From assembly GCA_003157225.1 (NCBI GenBank), contig PMIZ01000188.1:8189-15500 (forward strand): a stretch of DNA of 7,312 nucleotides, given 5' to 3'. Positions 1 through 5,699 of this stretch are shown piece by piece. This DNA is from Actinomycetota bacterium. GTDB taxonomy: Bacteria; Actinomycetota; Thermoleophilia; RBG-16-64-13. Below the pieces are notes generated by a model that saw only the letters and a list, made by a program, of their open reading frames with translations, was not told the origin of the DNA and made no database searches. The translations under genes and the position numbers were made by a program. The stretch's first letter is position 1. Every line of letters begins with the position of its first letter.

Positions 1-16
1 CCGGAACGGCCGCTAT

Positions 17-22
17 TATAAT
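17..22 (+). promoter_or_regulatory. Possible -10 box (TATAAT)
   Basis: A perfect TATAAT is unusual in DNA this GC-rich and lies upstream of the cluster. The matching -35 element would fall before base 1, so it cannot be checked here. If used, the transcript would carry a leader of roughly 330 bases before the first gene. The half-site-like pieces CGGAA (2-6) and GCTATT (12-17), which resemble the palindrome before the molybdenum-enzyme gene, abut or overlap it by one base. Confidence 0.25.
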
Positions 23-54
23 CGATGCTCCGCCGCTCGGTTCCGCTATGCCCG

Positions 55-73
55 CTATGCCTTCACGGCATAG
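55..73 (+). repeat. Hairpin CTATGCC-N5-GGCATAG
   Basis: This is a perfect 7-bp inverted repeat (55-61 with 67-73) around a 5-base loop, followed only by TTT. Its left arm belongs to a 9-bp-spaced direct repeat of CCGCTATG (43-50 and 52-59). It could be a weak terminator of an upstream unit, a leader structure or a protein-binding site; nothing in the sequence decides. Confidence 0.35.
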
Positions 74-246
74 TTTGGCCGCTTCATGCAGATGGACGGC
101 GGAGTGGCCATGTTGGATTCCGCAGAGCGGTCGTTGATGCCGTCGAGTGGGACGAAAGCACAGAAGGAGCCGTTTGTTCACCATTAATCCTTGATCGCCA
201 ATGGTGTAGAGTAGGTACCGACTTCTGACTTTCTCTGAGTGGAGTC

Positions 247-268
247 TCGATCCGCGGCGCCGGATCGA
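247..268 (+). repeat. Hairpin TCGATCCG-N6-CGGATCGA
   Basis: This is a perfect 8-bp inverted repeat (247-254 with 261-268) with a 6-base GC-rich loop, followed by the T-rich tract TATTTGTT. It sits about 90 bases before the first start codon. It may be a weak terminator or attenuator, or simply a structured part of the leader. Confidence 0.35.
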
Positions 269-344
269 TATTTGTTCCGCCCCACCAGGGTCTTCATGGC
301 TTGTTCGCTTGGGGGGTGGGCCGGACCGGAACATATCAAAACGC

Positions 345-349
345 GGAGG
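345..349 (+). promoter_or_regulatory. Ribosome binding site that fixes the start at 357
   Basis: GGAGG ends 7 bases before the ATG at 357. An in-frame ATG at 309 would add 16 residues (GGGPDRN...) that no family member needs, and it has no comparable site. The start at 357 also places the family's zinc-binding histidines at residues 46 and 48, as in characterised relatives. Confidence 0.75.
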
Positions 350-356
350 TCGACGA

Positions 357-1181
357 ATGGAGAAGCTTATCATCACGGTGGCGTGTACCGGGGCTATGAC
401 CACCAAGGAGAACACCCCGTACCTGCCCACCCAGCCCGAGCAGATCGCCGAGGAGGTATACGCGGCGTATCAGGCCGGCGCAGCGATCGCCCACGTGCAC
501 GTGCGGACTGAGGATGACAAAGCCACCATGGCGCTCGACAGGTTCGAGAAGACCATAGGCCTCATCCGGGATAAGTGCGACATCATCGTCAACATGACCT
601 CGTCCGGGGGGCTTGGCTTCAGCGACGAGGAGCGCATCCTTCCTCACACCGCACTCAAGCCCGACATGGGCACCTTCGACGCCGGCTCCATGAACTTCTA
701 CCAGGGCGTCTTCGTCAACTCCCCGCCCTTTCTCGAGAAGCTTGGGAAAGCGTACATCGAGAACGGCATCAAACCCGAAGTCGAGGTGTTCGACGCCGGC
801 ATGGTGTGGAATGCCAAGCGCCTCATGAAAGACGGCTACCTCAAGGCCCCCATCCACTTCCAGTGCTGCATGCACGTATTCGGCGGGATGGAAGGCAACG
901 CGAGGAACCTGGTCCACCTGGTCGACTCGCTGCCCGAGGGTTCCACTTGGTCGGCCTTCGGCTGCGGTCCCACCGCCAACCTCATCACCGCGATGGCGAT
1001 CAACATGGGCGGCCATGTGCGGGTGGGCATGGAAGACAACGTCTACCTGAGCAAAGGCGAGCTCGCGAAGCACAACTACGAGTTCGTCGAGAAGATGCAG
1101 CGGCTGGCCGCCGAGTTCAAACGGCCGGTGGCCACGGTGGCCGAAGCCAGGGCCATCCTGGGACTGCCGCCGAAGAAGTAA
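357..1181 (+). CDS. BKACE-family beta-keto acid cleavage enzyme, probable triacetate acetoacetate-lyase
   Basis: This 274-residue cytosolic enzyme belongs to the BKACE (DUF849) family: zinc-dependent TIM-barrel enzymes that transfer the acyl part of a beta-keto acid to acetyl-CoA, releasing acetoacetate. The family's founder is 3-keto-5-aminohexanoate cleavage enzyme (Kce). The Kce residues can be seen: zinc ligands H46 and H48 in AHVHVR, Ser82 in NMTSSGG, Thr106 in GTFDAGS, and the R222-V-G-M-E226-D227 block, which supplies the third zinc ligand, an arginine and an aspartate. Length is normal. Because its neighbours match phloroglucinol breakdown, the likely substrate is 3,5-dioxohexanoate (triacetate), cleaved with acetyl-CoA to acetoacetate and acetoacetyl-CoA. 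Family assignment is firm; the substrate is inferred from context. The main alternative is dehydrocarnitine cleavage, since BKACE and hydroxyacyl-type dehydrogenases also pair in carnitine operons, but the cyclase and SDR neighbours argue against it. Confidence 0.88.
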   Translation: MEKLIITVACTGAMTTKENTPYLPTQPEQIAEEVYAAYQAGAAIAHVHVRTEDDKATMALDRFEKTIGLIRDKCDIIVNMTSSGGLGFSDEERILPHTALKPDMGTFDAGSMNFYQGVFVNSPPFLEKLGKAYIENGIKPEVEVFDAGMVWNAKRLMKDGYLKAPIHFQCCMHVFGGMEGNARNLVHLVDSLPEGSTWSAFGCGPTANLITAMAINMGGHVRVGMEDNVYLSKGELAKHNYEFVEKMQRLAAEFKRPVATVAEARAILGLPPKK

Positions 1182-1189
1182 GGTGTCGC

Positions 1190-1218
1190 GCGGCCGGACG
1201 ACTCAGCCATCCGGCCGC
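1190..1218 (+). repeat. Intercistronic hairpin between BKACE and cupin genes
   Basis: A perfect 9-bp GC-rich inverted repeat (1190-1198 GCGGCCGGA with 1210-1218 TCCGGCCGC) surrounds an 11-base loop, 8 bases after the BKACE stop codon. No T-run follows, so a classical intrinsic terminator is unlikely. It could stabilise the 3' end of the first cistron or partly attenuate transcription into the cupin gene. Confidence 0.45.
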
Positions 1219-1327
1219 TCCACATACCACGACCCGCACGGTGCGGTCCCCACGACGAGCCGAAAGATGCGCCGAGGTACCCCCGCCGGGTTGGCCAACG
1301 GATATCGCGACGCATGTCGCCGGACCT

Positions 1328-1333
1328 GGGGAG
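1328..1333 (+). promoter_or_regulatory. Ribosome binding site that fixes the start at 1341
   Basis: GGGGAG ends 7 bases before the ATG at 1341. The in-frame ATG at 1314 would add nine residues, and this site would then lie inside the coding region, so 1341 is preferred. Confidence 0.6.
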
Positions 1334-1340
1334 TGTAGGA

Positions 1341-1685
1341 ATGAAGAAGGTTTCGATCAGTGACGCGGTGAGGTATTTCCCACCAGCCCACAAGGACTGT
1401 GCCTGCTTCAGGCTGCAGGGCAAGGACGAGACAGGAATTACGCAGTTCTCTTTGGGCTGCTCGCACTTCCTGCCGGGCGGGGGCGCCGACTTCAGCCCCA
1501 GCCGGCCCTTCGACACGGTCTATCTGTGCATCGAGGGCGAGATCACCATCACCGACAAGGACGGCAAGGACATCGTGCTGAAGCCGCATGATTCCATCTT
1601 CATCGCTGGCGGCGAAGGCCGCTCGATCGAGAACAAGACCCAGTACCCGGCGAGCATGTTCGTCGTCCTGGGTTACCCTGTTTGA
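1341..1685 (+). CDS. Small single-domain cupin, function unknown
   Basis: This 114-residue protein has a cupin-type beta-barrel pattern. A GxxxxF...F-D-T-V-Y-L-C-I-E-G-E segment (about 47-67) stands at cupin motif 1, and a G-x5-K-P-H-D...N segment (about 75-98) at motif 2. The metal ligands of canonical cupins (the HxH and E of motif 1 and the H of motif 2) are mostly missing: motif 1 reads DFSPSRPFDTVYLCIEGE without histidine, and R94 stands near the expected motif-2 histidine. This recalls EutQ-like and other non-canonical cupins. Four cysteines (C20, C22, C40, C63) and three histidines (H17, H42, H83) could offer an alternative site. It lies 60 bases before the SDR gene within the cluster, so it probably serves the same pathway as an accessory, isomerase or small-molecule-binding protein. 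No step can be assigned with confidence. Confidence 0.72.
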   Translation: MKKVSISDAVRYFPPAHKDCACFRLQGKDETGITQFSLGCSHFLPGGGADFSPSRPFDTVYLCIEGEITITDKDGKDIVLKPHDSIFIAGGEGRSIENKTQYPASMFVVLGYPV

Positions 1686-1745
1686 GCGCGTGACTCGTCG
1701 TACCAACGCCCGGTAGCAAGCAAAAGCTCGTTCTGGAGGAACAAA

Positions 1746-2552
1746 ATGGTTGAAGACACACCAAGAAAGTCGGTTGAAGAGCTGCGGAAGATCTTCGATT
1801 TGACCGGCAAAGTGGCGGTAATCACGGGCGCGGGCGGCACACTCGGCCACGCGTTGGCCAAAGGTCTTGCCGTGTTCGGCGCCGATGTCGCGTGCTGGGA
1901 CATCAAGGCCGACATCATGGAAGACGTCGTCTCCGACATCAAAGGCTTGGGCCGCAAAGCGATGGCGTCCGCTGTCGACGTCACCTCGGATGCGAGTGTC
2001 AAGGCCGCGATGGAAGGCGTCGTCAAAGATTTCGGCAAGGTCAACATCATGGTCACGGTGGCAGGTACTGCCGGCAACCGTCAGCCCGCCGAGACCTTCG
2101 ACATAGATGAGTGGCAGAAGGTCATGAACGTCAACGTTCGCGGCACGCTTCTCTGCGCGAAGTACGCCGGCGCTGAGTACATCAAGCAGGGCGGCGGCGG
2201 GAAGGTCATCACCATCGGCTCCGTGCGCGGATTCCTCGGCCACCCCGGTGGCTATGCGGGGTACGGCACCTCCAAAGGCGCCGTCCATTTGCTCACCAAA
2301 CAGCTCGCCACAGAGTGGGCGAAGTACAAGATCAATGTCAATGCCATCGCTCCTTCCATCTTCTGGACCCCGCTCACGCAACAGATCAAGAACGATCCCG
2401 ATATGGTCAAGATCTTCATGGCGCGTATCCCGCTGGGCAGGGCCGCCGAACTGGACGATTTCATCGGCGCCTGCGTGTTCCTTTCTTCCCCCGCGTCTGA
2501 CTACGTGACCGGCCTCATCCTTTCTGTGGACGGCGGGGCGGTGGCTGGATGA
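1746..2552 (+). CDS. Short-chain dehydrogenase/reductase, probable phloroglucinol reductase
   Basis: This 268-residue classical SDR has the cofactor motif T27-G-A-G-G-T-L-G34, a VAG segment (105-107) where NAG is usual, catalytic Asn130 in VNVRG, Ser159, and the Y173-G-T-S-K177 active-site pair. It ends with the usual SVDGG motif. GGAGGA (1735-1740) stands 5 bases before the ATG. D52 at the end of the second strand (ACWDIKAD) is the usual sign of NAD(H) rather than NADP(H) preference; phloroglucinol reductase from Eubacterium oxidoreducens is described as NADPH-dependent, so cofactor use here is uncertain. The gene sits among enzymes that match the other steps of phloroglucinol breakdown, so the inferred reaction is reduction of phloroglucinol to dihydrophloroglucinol. 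The sequence alone would also fit a sugar-acid dehydrogenase such as gluconate 5-dehydrogenase. Its stop overlaps the start of the next gene. Confidence 0.85.
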   Translation: MVEDTPRKSVEELRKIFDLTGKVAVITGAGGTLGHALAKGLAVFGADVACWDIKADIMEDVVSDIKGLGRKAMASAVDVTSDASVKAAMEGVVKDFGKVNIMVTVAGTAGNRQPAETFDIDEWQKVMNVNVRGTLLCAKYAGAEYIKQGGGGKVITIGSVRGFLGHPGGYAGYGTSKGAVHLLTKQLATEWAKYKINVNAIAPSIFWTPLTQQIKNDPDMVKIFMARIPLGRAAELDDFIGACVFLSSPASDYVTGLILSVDGGAVAG

Positions 2553-3511
2553 CAAAGCTGGAAGAGGTCAAGAAGATCGCCATCATCGGCGGCGGCAACA
2601 TGGGCCACGGCTGCGCCATGGTCTTTGCCGGCGCCGGGTACCCGGTCGGGCTCTACAGCCGGAAGGCTGAGACGCTACAGAAGGCCGTCGAAGGCATGCG
2701 GAGCGACCTGACTTTCCTGGCCGAGCGCGGTCTCGGCAAGCTCGAGGATGTGGAGCCGACGGTCGCTCGCGTGACCACCACGCAGGTCATGGAAGAGGCG
2801 GCCGCGGACGCAGACTTCGTGCTCGAGTGCGTGGCCGAGGACATGGCGCTCAAACAGGACACCTTCCAGAAGCTCGACAAGATGTGCAGGCAGGACGCGG
2901 TCCTGGCCACCAACACCTCGGTCATGAGCCCCACGGAGATCGCCAGCACTTCGGAGCATCGGGAGAGGATCATCGGGACTCACTGGTGGAATCCGCCGTT
3001 CCTCATCCCGCTGGTGGAAGTCGTGCAGACTGAAGAGACGGCGCCCTGGGTGATCCCCTTTGCCATGGGCCTTCATCGGGCCATCGGCAAGCACCCGGTG
3101 CATGCCAAGAAGGACGTCCCCGGCTTCATCGCCAACCGGCTCCAGCACGCGCTGTGGCGTGAGGCCATCTCTATCGTCGAGCGCGGCATAGCCGACGCGG
3201 CCACGGTGGATGAGAGCCTCAAATTCGGCCCTGGCCTGCGCCTGCCGGTGTTGGCCCCGCTCGAGAACGCCGACTTGGTGGGTCTGGATCTGACCCTGTC
3301 GATCCACAACTACGTTCTCAAGCATCTGGAAGATTCGCACGAGCCCTCACCCCTCCTCAAGGAGAAGGTCGCAAAGGGCGAGTTGGGCTTCAAGTCCGGT
3401 GGAGTCGGCTTCCAGCAGTGGACGCCGGACGAGCAGAAAGCCTTGCGTGCGAACCTGCTCGACTATTTGACCAAGGCGATCAAGCAGATGAAGGAAAAAG
3501 AGGCTAAATAG
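2549..3511 (+). CDS. 3-hydroxyacyl-CoA-dehydrogenase-like enzyme, probable 3-hydroxy-5-oxohexanoate dehydrogenase
   Basis: This 320-residue protein has an N-terminal Rossmann domain (about 8-190; G14-G-G-N-M-G19) and a C-terminal helical dimerisation domain. Family active-site residues are present: S124 in NTS, the H145...E157 dyad in GTHWWNPPFLIPLVEVV, and N196 in GFIANR. The GTHxWNPPxLIPLVEVV block is typical of stand-alone members acting on small hydroxy acids (carnitine dehydrogenase and relatives) rather than fatty-acid enzymes. Its ATG overlaps the SDR stop (ATGA) with only a weak ribosome site, so the two are probably translationally coupled. In this context the likely reaction is oxidation of (S)-3-hydroxy-5-oxohexanoate to 3,5-dioxohexanoate, the substrate of the BKACE enzyme. 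S37-R38 stands where NAD-dependent members carry an acidic residue, hinting at NADP. Carnitine dehydrogenase is the main alternative. Confidence 0.85.
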   Translation: MTKLEEVKKIAIIGGGNMGHGCAMVFAGAGYPVGLYSRKAETLQKAVEGMRSDLTFLAERGLGKLEDVEPTVARVTTTQVMEEAAADADFVLECVAEDMALKQDTFQKLDKMCRQDAVLATNTSVMSPTEIASTSEHRERIIGTHWWNPPFLIPLVEVVQTEETAPWVIPFAMGLHRAIGKHPVHAKKDVPGFIANRLQHALWREAISIVERGIADAATVDESLKFGPGLRLPVLAPLENADLVGLDLTLSIHNYVLKHLEDSHEPSPLLKEKVAKGELGFKSGGVGFQQWTPDEQKALRANLLDYLTKAIKQMKEKEAK

Positions 3512-3623
3512 CGGCATAATCTGTATGATCGGATAAGCGGCTAGCTACCGCGAGCGGACTATCCGGGCGACTCTCTCGCCCGTAGGTCGAGGAAAAAACC
3601 AAAGAAGGAGAAGAGTAGGAACC
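3512..3623 (+). promoter_or_regulatory. Structured intergenic leader before the cyclase gene
   Basis: These 112 bases separate two genes that otherwise look like one operon. They hold a perfect 7-bp hairpin, CGGGCGA (3564-3570) with TCGCCCG (3576-3582), loop CTCTC. They also hold an outer inverted repeat, CGGATA (3530-3535) with TATCCG (3560-3565), and a CGG-C-TAGCTA-CCG block (3538-3550) that shares the TAGCTA core and CGG/CCG flanks of the 16-bp palindrome at 5745 but with shorter spacing. Boxes resembling -10 elements (CATAAT 3515-3520, TATGAT 3524-3529) lack a matching -35. It may contain an internal promoter or an mRNA-processing structure. Confidence 0.35.
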
Positions 3624-4583
3624 ATGGGGAAAGTTTGGGTTGATCTGACACATCCATTTAGTGCTGAGATCCCGCGCTGGCCGTATTTCGTGAAGCCGGT
3701 CATCGATTCGATGCACACGCTGGCTAAGGGCGGCGTCCTCACGCAGAGGGTCGATTGTGTTCAGCACACCGGCACTCATGCCGACGCACCTCGTCACGTC
3801 ATGGAGCGCGAATTCGACGGCAGAAGAGCTCGCTATACCCACGAGATGCCTGTTGATGCATACACGGGTGACGCAGTCTGCCTCGAAATCAAGATCCATC
3901 CTTGGGGCCTGATCCTGCCCGAGCATCTCGAGGACGCCTGCAAGCGCGCGAACATCAAGCCGGAAGAGCTCAAGGGCATGGTTGTCTGCCTGAATACTGG
4001 CATGCATCGCAAGTTCGACGACTCCAAAGAGTACTATCACTATGCTTGCGGCACCGGCGTCGAGGCTGGCAAGTGGTTCGTGAAGCACCAGGTCAAGTGC
4101 GTTGCCATGGATTCCCAGGCACTGGATCATCCGTTGCATACGGCCATGGGCAAGAACGGCCCGCCGCAGATGAATCTGCCCGGCGCTTCCGGCAAGCCGA
4201 TCACGGTAGAGTACGCCGAGAAGTTCGGTGAAGAAGCGTACGCCGAATTTGAAAAAGCGGCCTACATCAAGCTGCATGGCCAAGCCGCCTACGATGCTAA
4301 ATTCGGTGATCTCGAAGCGCTTGGGAACGAAGGAACCTGGGAACCCTGCCATAAGCAGATGCTGGGTCACGGCATTGTCGGCGTCGAGAACCTCGGCGGA
4401 GACTTGGACAAGGTTTCCGGCAAGCGCTTTCGGTTCTACTGCTTCCCGATCCGCTGGTACATGGGCGACGGCTCAATGGTCCGCTGCGTGGCCGAGATCG
4501 ACGAAGATCAGGTCAACAAGGACGTTCCGGACCGCACCTACACATACTGCGGCACGGGGTACGGCCCAGCCCGCGAACGCTAG
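3624..4583 (+). CDS. Cyclase-family metallohydrolase, probable dihydrophloroglucinol cyclohydrolase
   Basis: This 319-residue protein of the cyclase family (relatives: kynurenine formamidase KynB, isatin hydrolase) carries the metal-binding signature H48-T-G-T-H52-A-D54-A-P-R-H58. It also has the downstream MD163SQALD168 block matching the family's D-xx-S-x-D pattern, and a late HGIVGVENL segment with H249 and E255. It is about 100 residues longer than KynB, mostly through the middle (about 165-245). Such enzymes use a divalent metal, often Mn or Zn, to open rings or amides hydrolytically. Beside the presumed phloroglucinol reductase, ring opening of dihydrophloroglucinol to 3-hydroxy-5-oxohexanoate is the natural role; this is inferred. 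No signal peptide is seen. The ribosome site is ambiguous (AAGGAG 3605-3610 is 13 bases away, AGGA 3617-3620 only 3). It ends with tandem stops TAG-TAA. Third codon positions look less GC-biased than in neighbouring genes. Confidence 0.87.
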   Translation: MGKVWVDLTHPFSAEIPRWPYFVKPVIDSMHTLAKGGVLTQRVDCVQHTGTHADAPRHVMEREFDGRRARYTHEMPVDAYTGDAVCLEIKIHPWGLILPEHLEDACKRANIKPEELKGMVVCLNTGMHRKFDDSKEYYHYACGTGVEAGKWFVKHQVKCVAMDSQALDHPLHTAMGKNGPPQMNLPGASGKPITVEYAEKFGEEAYAEFEKAAYIKLHGQAAYDAKFGDLEALGNEGTWEPCHKQMLGHGIVGVENLGGDLDKVSGKRFRFYCFPIRWYMGDGSMVRCVAEIDEDQVNKDVPDRTYTYCGTGYGPARER

Positions 4584-4594
4584 TAAGTGAAAGG

Positions 4595-4634
4595 CGGTCC
4601 GATCTTCTCGCCGCTAGGCGAGAGGATTGGTCCG
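4595..4634 (+). repeat. Long hairpin just after the cyclase gene
   Basis: A 14-bp stem (4599-4612 with 4617-4630, two G-U pairs) closes on the 4-base loop GCTA. Beyond a single T-T mismatch it continues for three more pairs (CGG 4595-4597 with CCG 4632-4634). It begins 11 bases after the TAG stop and ends 12 bases before the strong terminator stem. No T-run follows, so it is probably a 3'-end stabiliser or processing site rather than a terminator. Confidence 0.6.
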
Positions 4635-4646
4635 GTAGAAAGTGTT

Positions 4647-4688
4647 GAACAAAGCCTCCCGCCGGCGAACCGGCGGGAGGCTTTGTTC
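4647..4688 (+). terminator. Strong intrinsic terminator closing the catabolic cluster
   Basis: A perfect 19-bp stem (4647-4665 with 4670-4688) closes on the loop CGAA. Its core is the GC-rich block GCCTCCCGCCGG. The 3' arm ends in CTTTGTTC and the 5' arm begins with AACAAAG, so it can work on both strands. It separates the catabolic cluster from the regulator gene, so the latter should have its own promoter. Confidence 0.85.
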
Positions 4689-4745
4689 TCCGACTTTCGG
4701 CATGAACAGGACCTACCCGAAGAGGGGGAGGGAGTTGCCGTGAGT

Positions 4746-4753
4746 GCTATTCC
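4746..4753 (+). promoter_or_regulatory. Operator half-site GCTATTCC before the IclR gene
   Basis: GCTATTCC recurs at 4767-4774 inside the near-palindromic site, exactly 21 bases (two helical turns) downstream. The 16-base frame at 4739-4754 matches the palindrome at 5745 in 11 of 16 positions, so this is a half-site only. It also pairs with ATAGC (4756-4760) as a small inverted repeat. Confidence 0.4.
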
Positions 4754-4759
4754 AGATAG

Positions 4760-4775
4760 CGGCATGGCTATTCCG
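4760..4775 (+). promoter_or_regulatory. Putative IclR operator in the regulator's own promoter
   Basis: CGGCATGGCTATTCCG differs from the perfect palindrome CGGAATAGCTATTCCG (5745-5760) at two positions only. It lies immediately upstream of a -10-like TAGAAT (4781-4786), where a bound protein would block RNA polymerase. IclR proteins commonly repress themselves, and this placement fits that. Binding by the neighbouring IclR protein is inferred. Confidence 0.6.
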
Positions 4776-4780
4776 TTTGG

Positions 4781-4786
4781 TAGAAT
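4781..4786 (+). promoter_or_regulatory. Possible -10 box of the IclR gene
   Basis: TAGAAT matches TATAAT in five of six positions and sits 72 bases before the IclR start. No good -35 element is found 16-18 bases upstream; that position is occupied by the presumed operator. The promoter call is therefore tentative. Confidence 0.3.
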
Positions 4787-4845
4787 ATCTCAGGCTTGCC
4801 AAGGAGCGGGGGAGCACGGTGAGCCTTGATTTGGCGCTGCTTCAG

Positions 4846-4851
4846 AAGGAG
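4846..4851 (+). promoter_or_regulatory. Ribosome binding site that fixes the start at 4859
   Basis: AAGGAG ends 7 bases before the ATG at 4859. An in-frame ATG at 4826 would add 11 residues, would put this site inside the coding region and has no comparable site of its own. Confidence 0.7.
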
Positions 4852-4858
4852 CGACAAC

Positions 4859-5683
4859 ATGGCTAGAACAGGTGGGCGGAAGCGGTCATCCGGGAGTGGC
4901 CAGGTGCAGGAAGAGAGCGATCTCTTCGTCCGGGCTCTGGCCAGGGGTCTCAGCATCCTCGCGCTGTTCGACGTCGAGCACTCGGAGTGGGGGTTGGCCG
5001 AGGTGTGCGACCGCACCGGCATGTCCAAGACCACGGCCTATCGCATGCTGAGGACGCTCGAGGCCAGCGGCTTCCTCTTCTATGACTCCACGACCGAGCG
5101 GTACCACCTGGGAAGAGCGGCGATCCCCGGAGCCTATCTCGCGCTGTCGTCCGTCGGTTTCGTACGTTCGGCCCATCCGTTCCTCGAGAGGCTGGCCGAA
5201 GAGACGGGGGAGACTGTGGAGATGACGGTGAGAGGCGCGGAGGGTGCCATCGTGGTCGATGAGGTGGCGACCGCTCACCCCTTCCGGCTCAACCGCCCCA
5301 CCGGCCGTATCCTGTCAACCCTGGCCAACTCCTCCTATCGCCTTCATGTCGCCTACCGTCCTCTTGCCGAGCAGCGCCGCCTCGTCGCCGCTGCGAGACT
5401 TCTCGACGGCCGCAACGATGTGGCCGACCAGGAGGAGATGCTGAGGCGGTTGGCAAGCGACCGCAGCGAAGGGCTCTCCTTCGACGACGAGGAACTGGAC
5501 CCAGGAGTCTGCGCGGTGTCGGCTCCAATCCTGGAACGTGATGGGAGCCTGAAGGCGGTGCTCACCCTGGTAGCGCCGGCCGAGCGTTTCGGCCCTCGGG
5601 AGCGCAAGAAGAAGATCGAAGCCTGCAAGAGCACGGCCAGTGTTCTGACAGAGCACGTGAGCGGGAGGAGTCTGAGCGGCTGA
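4859..5683 (+). CDS. IclR-family transcriptional regulator
   Basis: This 274-residue protein has an N-terminal winged helix-turn-helix (about 22-86). It starts with the family's R-A-L-x-R-G-L-x-I-L pattern; the recognition helix lies in GMSKTTAYRMLRTLEASGF (54-72) and the wing ends in YHLG (82-85). A C-terminal effector-binding domain (about 100-265) follows, including the usual R-P-T-G-R, S-x-E-G-x-S-F-D-D-E and V-C-A-V-S-A-P-I segments. IclR proteins bind small aromatic or keto-acid effectors and act as dimers or tetramers on palindromic operators. It has its own terminator-isolated unit between the catabolic cluster and the molybdenum-enzyme gene. Matching palindromes precede both itself and the latter, so it likely controls both, with pathway intermediates as plausible effectors. 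A basic 14-residue N-terminal tail (RTGGRKR) precedes the fold. Family is certain; target and effector are inferred. Confidence 0.93.
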   Translation: MARTGGRKRSSGSGQVQEESDLFVRALARGLSILALFDVEHSEWGLAEVCDRTGMSKTTAYRMLRTLEASGFLFYDSTTERYHLGRAAIPGAYLALSSVGFVRSAHPFLERLAEETGETVEMTVRGAEGAIVVDEVATAHPFRLNRPTGRILSTLANSSYRLHVAYRPLAEQRRLVAAARLLDGRNDVADQEEMLRRLASDRSEGLSFDDEELDPGVCAVSAPILERDGSLKAVLTLVAPAERFGPRERKKKIEACKSTASVLTEHVSGRSLSG

Positions 5684-5699
5684 CCACGGTCCAGGATGG

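Larger units (their letters stand above)
1..356. other. Non-coding leader upstream of the catabolic cluster
   Basis: I see no convincing gene in these 356 bases. The only ATG-started reading frame of any length (25-228, 67 codons) has no recognisable domain, no good ribosome binding site and an unnatural composition rich in Cys, Arg and Trp. The stretch holds a TATAAT box at 17-22, three copies of CCGCTAT (10-16, 43-49, 52-58), a 7-bp hairpin (55-73) and an 8-bp hairpin (247-268). It is most likely the promoter and a long 5' leader for the gene starting at 357. It could also include the tail of an upstream transcription unit, because reading frame 3 is open from the window edge to about 140. 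Confidence 0.5.

Noticed and set aside
25..228. 67-codon + strand reading frame at the start of the window
   Set aside because: No recognisable domain, no convincing ribosome binding site, odd Cys/Arg/Trp-rich composition, and overlap with hairpins and repeats.
1203..2555. 450-codon minus-strand open frame opposite the cupin and SDR genes
   Set aside because: The + strand carries clear cupin and SDR motifs with good ribosome sites. The antisense frame has no recognisable domain and spans the intergenic gap, typical of antisense openness in GC-rich genes.
357..3511. Reading the BKACE plus hydroxyacyl-type dehydrogenase pair as a carnitine-degradation operon
   Set aside because: That pairing is known for carnitine, but no carnitine transporter, thioesterase or betaine enzyme is present, while the SDR, cyclase-family hydrolase and transhydroxylase-like neighbours all fit phloroglucinol. 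It is kept as the main alternative.
3624..4583. Calling the cyclase-family gene kynurenine formamidase (kynB)
   Set aside because: The metal motif is shared, but the protein is about 100 residues longer than KynB and no tryptophan-catabolism genes are nearby.
4587..4829. 80-codon + strand frame after the cyclase gene
   Set aside because: It runs through the long hairpin and the intrinsic terminator and ends in the IclR promoter; its sequence is explained by those structures.
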